Shown piece by piece: positions 37,271 through 45,907 of a stretch of DNA of 64,000 bases. Numbering within the stretch: position 1 is the first letter of the stretch; the number at the start of each line of letters is the position of its first letter. Source of the DNA: Planctomyces sp. (GTDB lineage Bacteria; Planctomycetota; Planctomycetia; Planctomycetales; Planctomycetaceae); the NCBI GenBank assembly GCA_019636235.1, contig JAHBXW010000012.1, positions 1 to 64,000 on the forward strand, read 5' to 3'. The notes beneath the pieces were generated by a model that searched no databases, was not told the origin of the DNA, and saw only the letters and a program-made list of their open reading frames with translations. Made by a program: the position numbers and the translations under genes.

Positions 37271-37402
37271 GACGATCTCCTCGGCCCCACAGCCCGCTCG
37301 CCCCCCCGCTCCGTCTCCGCATCCGTTTCCGGAGACGGCCCCTTCCGGTACACCATCGGCCGGATCGATTCGTGGCCAGCCCACGTCGGGAGAAACAGCA
37401 AC

Positions 37403-38407
37403 GTGCAGACGCTCGTCACTGGAGGCGGCGGCTTTCTCGGACGCTACATCGTCGAACGACTCCTGGATCGGGGGGACGACGTCCGCATTTTCTCGCGTTC
37501 CCGATATCCGGAGCTGGAGAACCAGGGCGTGGAGTGCCTCACGGGGGATCTCCGGGACGCCGATGCCGTCGCCGCCGCGTGCGCCGGTCGGGACGCGGTG
37601 TTTCACACGGCCGCGGTTCCGGGAGTCTGGGGGCCCTGGAGCCTGTATTACGAAACGAACACGGTCGGCACGCGAAACGTCGTCGCCGGATGTCGTCAGC
37701 ACGCCGTTTCCAAGCTGGTTTACACCAGTTCGCCCAGCGTCGTGTATGACGGCCGCCCGCATGAGGGCGCAGACGAATCGCTCCCCTATCCCCGCCGGTT
37801 CCGCTGCCACTATCCGCATTCCAAGGCGCTTGCCGAACAGGCGGTCCTGGCAGCGAATGATCCCGCGACGCTGCGGACAATCGCGCTGCGTCCCCACCTG
37901 ATCTGGGGGCCGCGCGACAACCATCTGCTGCCCCGGTTGATCCTGCGGGTGAAGTCCGGGCGGCTCCGGCGGATCGGGAACGGAGTGAATCGGGTCTCCA
38001 TGTCGTACGTTGAGAATGTCGCCGCCGCCCACATTCAGGCCTGCGATGCGCTGGCGGCGGGCCTCCCCTGCGCCGGCCGGGCCTACTTCATCAATGAGCC
38101 CGAACCGGTCCGATTGTGGGACTGGGTCGCGGACCTGCTGGCGCGGGCCGGCCTGCCGCCTGTGCAGCGATCCGTGCCCTATCCTGTCGCCTACGGCGCC
38201 GGCGCCGTGCTGGAAGGGCTGTTCACGCTGGTCCGCTTCCCGTATGAGCCCATCATGACGCGATTCGTGGCCTCGCAACTGGCGACGTCGCACTGGTACC
38301 GGATCGATGCGGCGATCCACGATTTCGGTTACGCGCCCCCGGTCTCCACGGACGAGGGCCTGCGCCGCACCGAGCCCGATCTCCGTCGCTGGGCCGCGGA
38401 ACTCTAG
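37403..38407 (+). CDS. NAD(P)-dependent epimerase / 3-beta-hydroxysteroid-dehydrogenase-type reductase
   Basis: 334 residues from GTG 37403, with GGGAGA 9 bases upstream. It is an extended short-chain dehydrogenase: the cofactor loop is TLVTGGGGFLGRYIV at the N-terminus, the catalytic Tyr-x3-Lys is YPHSKALAE, and VYTSSPSVVYDG carries the Ser. The sequence (AAVPGVWGPW, HLIWGPRD, YFINEPEP) is nearest to 3-beta-HSD/OleD-type enzymes that reduce keto groups on lipids or sterol-like compounds. Substrate unproven. It meets the SDR gene tail to tail, sharing the four bases ctag. Confidence 0.88.
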   Translation: MQTLVTGGGGFLGRYIVERLLDRGDDVRIFSRSRYPELENQGVECLTGDLRDADAVAAACAGRDAVFHTAAVPGVWGPWSLYYETNTVGTRNVVAGCRQHAVSKLVYTSSPSVVYDGRPHEGADESLPYPRRFRCHYPHSKALAEQAVLAANDPATLRTIALRPHLIWGPRDNHLLPRLILRVKSGRLRRIGNGVNRVSMSYVENVAAAHIQACDALAAGLPCAGRAYFINEPEPVRLWDWVADLLARAGLPPVQRSVPYPVAYGAGAVLEGLFTLVRFPYEPIMTRFVASQLATSHWYRIDAAIHDFGYAPPVSTDEGLRRTEPDLRRWAAEL

Positions 38408-39222
38408 TCCGTCGCCTCGCGCCGATTTGCGATCCGGTCCAGCTTCTGGGCGATCCTCGAGAAATTGTGCAGCCAGCGGTCGTAGTCCTCGCCCTTGAAG
38501 GCGAAGAACTCGGCCACCTGGTGGTGCGGCAGAATCAGGAACCGCTCGTCGGCGAGCCCCTGAATGACCGCTTCCGCCACATCCTCGGGCGTGAGCGCGC
38601 TGGTCGCCAGGAACTGGTGGATCGCGTCGTCCTCTTTGAGGAACTCCGTCGCCACGCCCGCCGGGCACAGACAGCTCACCCGGATGCCCCGCCGCCGGTA
38701 TCGCACCGACAGCCATTCCGCGAACGCGACCGCCCCGTGCTTGGTGACGGAGTACGCCGCCGAACCGATCTCCGTCAGCAGACCGGCCGCTGACGATGTC
38801 TGCAGCAGGTGCCCCTCGCCGCGCTCCAGCATCGACGGCAGTACGGCCCGGGCCGCGTAGACGTGCGACATGACGTTCACATCCCACAACCGCTGCCAGT
38901 CGTCGTCCGGCGTCTCTTCCGTCCCGGAAACCGTGATGCCTGCATTCGAGCAGAACAGGTCGATTCGCCCGTGTCGCTCCCGAGTCGCGCGAACCAGTTC
39001 GACAATCGAGGCTTCGGACCGGACATCGCATTCCCGGGCCGTCGCCGGAGCCCCGAGCTGCCCGGCGAGTTCCTCGGCCGCCGCGCGATCGAGGTCCGCA
39101 ATGATGATCGCCGCGGCGCCTTCCTCGGCGAATCGGCGACAGAGCGCCGCCCCGATTCCCCGGGCGCCCCCCGTGACAACGGCCACTCGATCTCGCAGTT
39201 CCACGTCGGCTCCGTCTCCCAC
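38404..39222 (-). CDS. Short-chain dehydrogenase/reductase (SDR)
   Basis: 272 residues, a classical SDR: cofactor loop VVTGGARGIGAAL, NAGI (about residue 93), the catalytic Ser in QTSSAAGLL and the Tyr-x3-Lys in YSVTKHGA. The Asp at the end of beta-2 (IIADLDRAAA) favours NAD(H). The C-terminal part (HHQVAEFFAFKGEDYDRWLHN) is family-typical. The stop codon overlaps the stop of the opposing epimerase in the palindrome ctag (38404-38407). The shared location hints at related substrates, but this is only inference. Confidence 0.9.
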   Translation of the reverse strand: MGDGADVELRDRVAVVTGGARGIGAALCRRFAEEGAAAIIIADLDRAAAEELAGQLGAPATARECDVRSEASIVELVRATRERHGRIDLFCSNAGITVSGTEETPDDDWQRLWDVNVMSHVYAARAVLPSMLERGEGHLLQTSSAAGLLTEIGSAAYSVTKHGAVAFAEWLSVRYRRRGIRVSCLCPAGVATEFLKEDDAIHQFLATSALTPEDVAEAVIQGLADERFLILPHHQVAEFFAFKGEDYDRWLHNFSRIAQKLDRIANRREATD

Positions 39223-39464
39223 AAATACAGTCGCTCATTCCGGATGCGGAGGATACGCAACGGATCAATCCGCGACAGTGTTGATTTCCTTCATCAGCGC
39301 ATGCGGCGCACATTCGCCGCAAACCGCTTCTGAAACACGCGTTACGCAATGTTTCCGAAATGCAACGTGGCCGCGGCGCGGCCGGATTCCATGACGTAGG
39401 CTTGGACGCACGGCCTTTCCCGGCCGGGGCTTCGCCATTGGTCTCCCCGCTTGCGGCTGTCCCC

Positions 39465-41228
39465 ATGTCCGAATCCGCTCCCGCCGACCGTCCTTCGAAC
39501 GCACCCGCTCCCCGCCCGCGCCATTGGCTGTGGCCGACATTCGCTGTGCTGTTCGCCGCGGTGGGAGTGATGACGTCGAACGGCGCCGACCCCGATCTGT
39601 GGGGCCACTACCAGTACGGCAAAGAGGCCCTCCGCGACGGCGAACTGGCGACGACGACGACCTGGTCGTATGCCGTCGAGGGGCATCCCTGGGTCAATCA
39701 TGAAAATCTCGCCGAGATCGCGACCGCCTGGACCGCGGACCGGTTTGGCATTCCCGGTTTGACAATCGGCAAGCTGCTGCTGGCGATCGTGATCTTCGGG
39801 TGTGCGATCTGGAGCTGTCGGCGACGCGGCGCCGGTTGGGCGACAATCGGTCTCGTCGCCATCCTGGCGGCGGACAACATTCGTTTCCACTGGCAGTTCC
39901 GCCCGCACGCATGGACCTACGCGTACTTCGCAGTGATGGTGCTGATCCTTGGTGAGGCGTTTGCGGGGTGGCAGGGCGTCGCCCGCCGCTGGCGGGAAAT
40001 GTTCAGCCTGCAATCGGTCGATCCCGATCCGCCGTCGCTGCCCCGGCTGCGGCTGCTGTGGCTGTTGCCTCCGCTGATGTTCGCGTGGACGAACACGCAT
40101 GGCGGGTTCGCGGCAGGGCTGGCGATCGCCTGCTCTTACCTCGGCATGAGAATGCTGCAGGGCTGGAACTGGTGGGGACGGGCCAGCATTCCCCGCCAGC
40201 TGCGGATCGGCATGATGATCGCAGCGACGATTCTCGCTTCGCTGATGAACCCGTACGGCCCCGGGCTGCACCTGTGGATGCTCGATACGCTGGGCGCCGC
40301 GCCGCCGGAAATTGGAGACTGGGCTCCGCTGCCGATCTGGACCCGGCAGGCGACCGGGTTCTGGCTGCTGATCGCCGTCGTGGGCTTCAGCCTGTTGCGG
40401 ACGTCGCGCCGGCGGGACCCGGTGCAGCTCTGCCTGTTGGCGCTGACGCTGTGGCAGGGACTGTCGCACTGCCGGCATATCTGTTTCTTCGCGATCTTCT
40501 GCGCCTTCTGGATGCCTGCGCACCTGCAGTCGGCCATCGAGCCGATCCGGAACTCCTGGCGGGCGACGCTGCAGGGGCGCGAGCCTTCGCCGGTGATCCG
40601 CCGCGTCCTGGGCGGCGTGTTCGTCCTGTGGCTGGGAATGCTCGCGCTGCGGCTGGGCCCGCAACTGTCGACGATCCCGGTCGAGCGGTCCGAGTATCCC
40701 GTATCGGCGATGCAGTTCCTGCGGCAGCACGATCTCCGCGGCCGCACGATGGTCACGTTCAACTGGGCCCAGTATGCGATCGCCTGCTTCGCGCAGGACT
40801 CAACTGACGAGCCATCGCGCGTCGCGATCGACGGCCGTCTCAATACCTGCTACCCCCGCCCGGTGCTCGACATCTACCTCGACTTCCTGCTCGGCGAACC
40901 GCAGCCCGGCGCGCGGCTCCGGGCGCGCGACTCCGCGCCCTACGATCCGACGCGCGCGTTGACCTATCAGGAGCCCGATCTGTTCCTGCTCGACCGCGGC
41001 CAGCAGCCGGCGATCCGAACAATCATGGCCAGCCCCGAATGGGTGCTCCTGTATCAGGATTCGCTGGCGCAGGTCTGGGGCCGTCGCGACCGGTACGATG
41101 ACCCGGCCAGCCCGGACTACTTTCCGCCGCAACGGCGTTCGATCGGCGAGATGCCGCAGGTCGGCGCGGTCGCCTGGCCGGCGTTTCCGAAGTCGCCACG
41201 CGCAGCGGTCGTCGCGTCGCGTCCGTAA
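39465..41228 (+). CDS. Polytopic inner-membrane protein of unknown function
   Basis: 587 residues from ATG 39465; the frame is open to 39360 but the added residues are not conserved-looking. After a polar Pro-rich N-terminus there are about 9-10 hydrophobic helices between residues ~25 and ~415 (for example TFAVLFAAVGVMT, LLLAIVIFGCAIW, LLWLLPPLMFAW), then a soluble C-terminal domain of about 165 residues (FNWAQYAIACF, DGRLNTCYPRPVLDIYLDF). A membrane-plus-soluble layout with an early acidic loop (NGADPDLWGHYQYG) recalls polyprenol-linked glycosyltransferases and their relatives, but no diagnostic motif is clear. Not recognised further. Confidence 0.75.
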   Translation: MSESAPADRPSNAPAPRPRHWLWPTFAVLFAAVGVMTSNGADPDLWGHYQYGKEALRDGELATTTTWSYAVEGHPWVNHENLAEIATAWTADRFGIPGLTIGKLLLAIVIFGCAIWSCRRRGAGWATIGLVAILAADNIRFHWQFRPHAWTYAYFAVMVLILGEAFAGWQGVARRWREMFSLQSVDPDPPSLPRLRLLWLLPPLMFAWTNTHGGFAAGLAIACSYLGMRMLQGWNWWGRASIPRQLRIGMMIAATILASLMNPYGPGLHLWMLDTLGAAPPEIGDWAPLPIWTRQATGFWLLIAVVGFSLLRTSRRRDPVQLCLLALTLWQGLSHCRHICFFAIFCAFWMPAHLQSAIEPIRNSWRATLQGREPSPVIRRVLGGVFVLWLGMLALRLGPQLSTIPVERSEYPVSAMQFLRQHDLRGRTMVTFNWAQYAIACFAQDSTDEPSRVAIDGRLNTCYPRPVLDIYLDFLLGEPQPGARLRARDSAPYDPTRALTYQEPDLFLLDRGQQPAIRTIMASPEWVLLYQDSLAQVWGRRDRYDDPASPDYFPPQRRSIGEMPQVGAVAWPAFPKSPRAAVVASRP

Positions 41229-41256
41229 ACCAACACCACGGCGACTCAATTGGCCG

Positions 41257-42597
41257 TCACGCCGACCAGTGATTCTTCTCCCACAGGAAGTGGCCGACGC
41301 TGACCGCTCGCTCCAGGAATGCGGCCTCGCAGTAGCAGAAGTAGTACTCCCACATCCGCAGAAAGCGCTCGTCGAAGCCCAACTCGCGAACATCCTTCCG
41401 TCGCGTTTCGAATCTCCGCCGCCATTCTCTGAGCGTCAGCGCGTAACTGTCCGGAAACTGCTCCGCGAACAGGAACCGCAGTCCCGGCGCCGCGGCGACC
41501 GCATTCAGCATCTCGCGGACCGACGGCAGATGCCCGCCGGGGAAAATGTACCGCTGAATGAAATCGACCGACCGCGAGTACGCTTCATAACGCTGCTCCG
41601 GCATGGTGATGGCCTGAATCAACATCCGGCCCTCGGGCTTCAGCAGACTCGCGCATTTCGCGAAATACCTCGGCAGGAATTCTCGGCCGACCGCCTCCAC
41701 CATCTCGATCGAGACGAGCGCGTCGTACGTCCCCCGGAGGTCGCGGTAATCCTCGAGCAGTACGGTCACCCGGTCGGACAGGCCCTGGGCCTCGATCCGT
41801 TGCGTCGCGAACTCGTACTGCTGGCGGGAGACCGTCGTCGTCGTCACGCGGCAGCCGCATTCCCGGGCCGCGAAGGCCGCCAGGCCGCCCCAACCTGTTC
41901 CGATTTCGACCAGGTGCTGCCCCGGCTGCAGCCGCAACCGCCGGCACACGGCGTCCAGCTTTCTCTGTGACGCTTCGTCCAGCGACATTCCCGGTTCGGC
42001 GAACAGGCCGGACGAGTACATCAGGTCGCGGTCCAGAAACAGCGAGAAGAACTCGTTGCCCAGGTCGTAATGCGCGGCGATGTTCCGGCGGCTTCCCCGC
42101 TGAGTGTTGCGGCTCAGCCGGTGCCGCAGTCTCAGGGCGGCCATCAGCGGCGCGGCCGGTCCGCGATCGAGCCGCATCAGACTGTCATAGTTCCGGCAGG
42201 CGATCCTGAGGAACGCGACGAGATCATCGCAGTCCCAGCTTCCCTGCAGGTAGGCCTCCGCCGCGCCCAGGCTGCCGCCAAACAGCAGCTCCCGGTAGAG
42301 GGCCGGGTCGCGCACGGCGACACGCGCTTGCAGGCCGTCCTCGGCCGGACAACCCAGCCGTTCCCTGTCGGCCCCTTCCGTCAGCAGAATCTCGCCGCCA
42401 ACGAGGCCGCGCAGCACGTTGAGCACCCGCCCGCGGACCCAACCGTCGATGAACCCCGGTCGGGCATCGTGGGCGAACTTCGGGGCCTGCGCATCGCCGG
42501 GGAATTCGTCCCCGGGCAGGGGCTCGCGCCGCAAACCGCCCGCCCGGCGATCCCGCGCCTCGTCCCTTCGCTCCTCCGCCACATCGAATCCACGCAT
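41257..42597 (-). CDS. Cyclopropane-fatty-acyl-phospholipid synthase family methyltransferase
   Basis: 446 residues from ATG 42597. The SAM-binding loop is VEIGTGWGGLAAFAA; other family motifs are HYDLGNEFFSLFLD, MYSSGLF, the acidic SIEMVEAVGREF, YIFPGGHLPS and the ending FLERAVSVGHFLWEK. The enzymes add a methylene or methyl group from S-adenosylmethionine to unsaturated acyl chains in membrane lipids. It starts two bases after the DUF1365 stop, so translation is probably coupled. In other bacteria this trio makes modified (cyclopropane, methyl-branched or furan) fatty acids under light or singlet-oxygen stress. Confidence 0.92.
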   Translation of the reverse strand: MRGFDVAEERRDEARDRRAGGLRREPLPGDEFPGDAQAPKFAHDARPGFIDGWVRGRVLNVLRGLVGGEILLTEGADRERLGCPAEDGLQARVAVRDPALYRELLFGGSLGAAEAYLQGSWDCDDLVAFLRIACRNYDSLMRLDRGPAAPLMAALRLRHRLSRNTQRGSRRNIAAHYDLGNEFFSLFLDRDLMYSSGLFAEPGMSLDEASQRKLDAVCRRLRLQPGQHLVEIGTGWGGLAAFAARECGCRVTTTTVSRQQYEFATQRIEAQGLSDRVTVLLEDYRDLRGTYDALVSIEMVEAVGREFLPRYFAKCASLLKPEGRMLIQAITMPEQRYEAYSRSVDFIQRYIFPGGHLPSVREMLNAVAAAPGLRFLFAEQFPDSYALTLREWRRRFETRRKDVRELGFDERFLRMWEYYFCYCEAAFLERAVSVGHFLWEKNHWSA

Positions 42598-42599
42598 CG

Positions 42600-43421
42600 T
42601 CAGGGGGTCCTCTCGGGGGGGCTGGTCAGGACGCCGGCGACGGATGCCGCGCCGGCCGGCATGGAATTCGGGTGCGGATGAAACGGCGCGCCCTTCCACC
42701 ACAGCTTCAGCGCCTGCCAGTAGATCGCGGCTCCAATCTGTGCCGAGACCCACGGATGCCGCAGCAGGCAGCGGGAAATCACGGACGTCGTCAGCGGAGA
42801 CCGCACGAGGTCCAGAGAGGACTCGAACAGCAGCTTCCGCTCGCGCCAGGCGTCGATCCGCAATTCGAGGCGGTTGCCCGGCGGCGACACGACCCAGCGG
42901 TATTCCGAGTCCATGCCCATGAAGGGCGAGACATGGAACGCCTTGCCGTTCGAGAACCGGGCGGGTCCATCGGCGTCGCGTGGCCAGTCGAACGCGTAGC
43001 AATGCTGCTCACGCCAGGGAGTGTTCGTCACTTCAGCGACAAGCGCGTCCGGCCGCGCCGCCTCGCCGCCGCAGAAGTAGAAGCTGACGGGATTCATCAG
43101 GAAGCCCCACCAGCGAAGCTGAGTCAGCAACTGGATCCGCCCGGGGACTTCGCGGCCGAGACGCTCGCGCAGCAGGGCTCGAACCGCGTCCGCCAGCGGC
43201 AGCTTCGGATCCCCCAGATGATCCGCGCGGCGGAACCAGGCCGGGGCGGGACGCGTCGCCGACGACAGCCAGCGGCCGGCGAACAGCGGCTCGATCTCAT
43301 CCAGATCGAGGCCCAGCAGAAACACTGGATACTCGAACTGATGGACGCACGGCATCGTGCGTCGATGACGGACGATGCCGCGATACACGCAACTGCTGGC
43401 CGACGCGGCGTCAGGCGACAC
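42600..43421 (-). CDS. DUF1365 family protein
   Basis: 273 residues from GTG 43421, giving an 11-base overlap with the upstream FAD gene and hence likely coupling. Family features include YRGIVRHRR, FEYPVFLLGLDLDE, LLTQLRWWGFLMNPVSFYFC, EVTNTPWREQHCYAF and FHVSPFMGMDSEYRW. DUF1365 proteins are almost always found between an FAD-dependent oxidoreductase and a CFA-synthase homologue, and are thought to act in fatty-acid modification. The biochemical role of the domain itself is not established. Confidence 0.9.
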   Translation of the reverse strand: MSPDAASASSCVYRGIVRHRRTMPCVHQFEYPVFLLGLDLDEIEPLFAGRWLSSATRPAPAWFRRADHLGDPKLPLADAVRALLRERLGREVPGRIQLLTQLRWWGFLMNPVSFYFCGGEAARPDALVAEVTNTPWREQHCYAFDWPRDADGPARFSNGKAFHVSPFMGMDSEYRWVVSPPGNRLELRIDAWRERKLLFESSLDLVRSPLTTSVISRCLLRHPWVSAQIGAAIYWQALKLWWKGAPFHPHPNSMPAGAASVAGVLTSPPERTP

Positions 43422-44748
43422 AGAGTTCCCCCGCGGTCGGGCGGCCTTCGTCGCAGGCCTGTCGCGCCGGGGCCCACTCCGGAACGATGCCAAAGGCCCG
43501 GCCGACCGCCAGCGCGCTGTTCACGCCGTCCTCGTGAAAGCCATTTCCCCAGTACGCCCCGCAGTATGATGTCCGGCGATTGCGGAGCATTTCGCCATGC
43601 CGCCGCTGGGCCGCGTCCCGGCGCGTCGAGAACACCGGATGGCTGTACTGGTATGTCCCAAGCACACGTTCCGGGCGGATCGAGCCGGAGTCGTTCAACG
43701 TCACGCAGAAAATGTGCTGCGACTCTATCCCCTGCAGGATGTTCATGCAGTAGGTCAGCGTGGGGCGCGACGCGTCGTGCCGCGCCCGATCGTAGTTCCA
43801 ACTGGCCCACAGCCCGCGATGCTCGGGCAGCAGACGCTCGTCGGCATGCAGGACGGCGTCATTTCGGCCGTACCGGAATGCCGACAGCAGATCGACCTCC
43901 GTCGGCGTCGGATCGGCCAGCAACCGCAGCGCCTGATCGCTGTGGCAGGCGAAAATGACCTCGTCGAACCGCTCGACGCCCCGCGCCGTGGCGACGTCGA
44001 CGCCGAGATCGTCGCGGCGGACCTGCAACACGGGGGAATGGAGCCGAATGGCGCCGCGGAACGGCGCCGTGAGTCGACCGACATACTCTCGCGAGCCCCC
44101 GCAGACGATCCGCCACTGCGGCCGGTCGTTGTACGAGAGCAGCCCGTGGTTGCGATAAAACTCGACGACGAACCGCGCGGGGAAATCGGAAAACTCATCC
44201 GCAGCGCAGGACCAGATCGCCGCGCCCATCGGCAGCAGATAATGTTCCGCGAATTCCGGTCCGTACCGCTCCCGCCGCAGGAACCGTCCCAGCGTTTCCG
44301 TTTCTTCCAGTTCCGTTAGCCGCCGAGGAGCATCCCGGTTGAACCGCACGATGTCGCGCAGCATGCGGTAGTAGGACGGCCGAAACAGGTTCCGCCGGCG
44401 GAGAAACATGCCCCGCAGCGATGAGCCGTTGTATTCGACGCCGCACTGCCGGCAGCGCATCGAAAAGCCCATGCTCGTCGGCCGCGTTCGCACGCCCAGA
44501 TCGCGAAACAGGGCCGACAGGTTTGGATAGTTCCGTTCGTTGTAGACGACAAACCCCGTGTCGACGGCGTGCGACTCAGCGCCCACGGCCACGTCGACTG
44601 TGTTCGCATGACCGCCGACATGGCCGTCGGCTTCGAAGACGGTGATCTTCGCCCGGCGGTGCAGCAGCGCCCCGCACACCAGTCCGGAGACTCCGGAACC
44701 AATGATCGCGATCGTTTGTCGCGGGGTCTGTTCGAGAGGGGCGATCAC
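43411..44748 (-). CDS. FAD-dependent oxidoreductase of the lipid-modification cluster
   Basis: 445 residues from GTG 44748; the frame is open to 44835 but only the shorter form starts right before the Rossmann strand. The dinucleotide loop is IIGSGVSGL (about 15-23), then FEADGHVGGHANTV, typical of NAD(P)/FAD-binding amine-oxidase-like proteins. DTGFVVYNERNYPNL, GAAIWSCAADE and the C-terminal CGAYWGNGFHEDGVNSALAVG are hallmarks of the subgroup that travels with DUF1365 and CFA synthase. It likely acts on acyl chains after methylation. First gene of the three-gene operon, divergent from the MerR/B12-type regulator. Confidence 0.9.
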   Translation of the reverse strand: MIAPLEQTPRQTIAIIGSGVSGLVCGALLHRRAKITVFEADGHVGGHANTVDVAVGAESHAVDTGFVVYNERNYPNLSALFRDLGVRTRPTSMGFSMRCRQCGVEYNGSSLRGMFLRRRNLFRPSYYRMLRDIVRFNRDAPRRLTELEETETLGRFLRRERYGPEFAEHYLLPMGAAIWSCAADEFSDFPARFVVEFYRNHGLLSYNDRPQWRIVCGGSREYVGRLTAPFRGAIRLHSPVLQVRRDDLGVDVATARGVERFDEVIFACHSDQALRLLADPTPTEVDLLSAFRYGRNDAVLHADERLLPEHRGLWASWNYDRARHDASRPTLTYCMNILQGIESQHIFCVTLNDSGSIRPERVLGTYQYSHPVFSTRRDAAQRRHGEMLRNRRTSYCGAYWGNGFHEDGVNSALAVGRAFGIVPEWAPARQACDEGRPTAGELCVA

Positions 44749-44890
44749 GAGGGCGACGGGGCGCTGGCGGGGTGCTGACGCTGACTGAGGACGGGCCTTT
44801 CCTGAGAACCTAGACCGGCGCTGGCTGGCGGCCACTGCCGCTGCGCGCGGAAAATCGGCGAGAGGCCGGTAGACGACGCCCCAACCCCGC

Positions 44891-44896
44891 TAGAAT
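44891..44896 (+). promoter_or_regulatory. Candidate -10 box for the MerR-type regulator
   Basis: TAGAAT lies 72 bases before the GTG start of the regulator, in the 220-base divergent region. No good -35 is visible at normal spacing, which would fit an activator-dependent promoter, but the evidence is thin. Confidence 0.3.
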
Positions 44897-44968
44897 CTCG
44901 ACGTGGGCGTCCCTGCGGCACTTCGGGCGGGGGCCGCGTCACTCCGCCAGGACGGTTGAGGGCACTCA

Positions 44969-45907
44969 GTGAGACGACTCATCTCTCCGAAACAGGTCGC
45001 CCGCGCGATCGGGGTCAGTGAGTCGTCGCTGAAACGCTGGTGCGATTGCGGGCTGATTCGGGCCGAACGGACGGCCGGGGGGCATCGCCGTTTGCCGCTC
45101 GATTCCGTGATGTCGTTCCTCCGGGAGCGCGGCATCCGCCTGGTCGAACCCGAGGTTCTCGGACTCCCCGTCTCCGCCGGCACGACGGAATGGACGATCG
45201 AGCGCGCCCAGACCCGATTCCAGGAGGGACTGGTCAGCGGCGACGAAGAGACCTGTCGCCAGATCGTCCATGACCTGTTTCTCGGGCGGCACGATCTTGC
45301 CCGGATTTGCGACGAGGTGTTTGCCCGCTCGTTTCATGCCATCGGGGACTTGTGGAGCTGCGGAGAGGTCGAGGCCTACGAAGAACGCCGGGCCTGCGGC
45401 ATGGCGCTGCGGCTGATTCATGAACTGCGGAGCATCATCCCGCCCCCGGACGCCGGAGCCCCGGTGGCGATCGGCGGCACGGTCGAAACCGATCCCTACA
45501 CGTTGCCGACGGCGATGGCGGAAATCGTCCTCCGCGGCCAGGGTTGGGATGCGACTTCGCTGGGAACGCTGCTGCCCTTCGAGACCGTCGTCGCCGCGGT
45601 CGAGCGGCTGCGACCCGGACTGGTGTGGCTGAGCGTCTCGGCGATCGCAGATGAGGCCCGGTTTCTGGACGGCATGCGGGCCGTGCATCAGGCGATCAGT
45701 GCGAGCGATTCCGCGCTCGTCCTGGGGGGTTGCGCGCTGACCCCCGAACTCCGACGACGAATGGCCTGCGGCGCCTTTGGAGACACGATCCAGCACCTGG
45801 CGTCAATCGCGGCCCCGCTGATCGCCGCCCGCCGGCTGGCTCAGGCCGCCCCCGCCTCGTCCGGATCAGAAAACGCCGCGCGGCGGGACGCGGATTTGAA
45901 CGCGTGA
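44969..45907 (+). CDS. MerR-type regulator with degenerate B12-binding domain (CarH/LitR-like)
   Basis: 312 residues from GTG 44969. The MerR helix-turn-helix is at the N-terminus (LISPKQVARAIGVSESSLKR, then CGLIRAERTAGGHRRL). A helical bundle (about 75-160) and a Rossmann-like B12-binding domain (about 165-285: GGTVETDPYTLPTAM, SLGTLLPFETVVAAV, LGGCALTPEL) follow, the architecture of light-sensing CarH/LitR. Two cobalamin contacts differ: the W-x9-EH motif reads W-x9-ER, and the lower-axial His position reads Tyr (TDPYTLP). Light sensing by adenosylcobalamin may therefore be lost or altered. It is divergent from the FAD-DUF1365-CFA operon, its probable target. Its last 42 bases overlap the opposing HlyD-like gene. 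Confidence 0.82.
   Translation: MRRLISPKQVARAIGVSESSLKRWCDCGLIRAERTAGGHRRLPLDSVMSFLRERGIRLVEPEVLGLPVSAGTTEWTIERAQTRFQEGLVSGDEETCRQIVHDLFLGRHDLARICDEVFARSFHAIGDLWSCGEVEAYEERRACGMALRLIHELRSIIPPPDAGAPVAIGGTVETDPYTLPTAMAEIVLRGQGWDATSLGTLLPFETVVAAVERLRPGLVWLSVSAIADEARFLDGMRAVHQAISASDSALVLGGCALTPELRRRMACGAFGDTIQHLASIAAPLIAARRLAQAAPASSGSENAARRDADLNA

Noticed and set aside
37220-39466. 748-codon leftward frame across two dehydrogenase genes
   Set aside because: It overlaps the plus-strand epimerase and reads the SDR gene out of frame; both enzymes have intact catalytic motifs.
44749-44968. Cobalamin riboswitch upstream of the B12-domain regulator
   Set aside because: The region is only 220 bases, and no B12-box or multi-stem pattern is recognisable.
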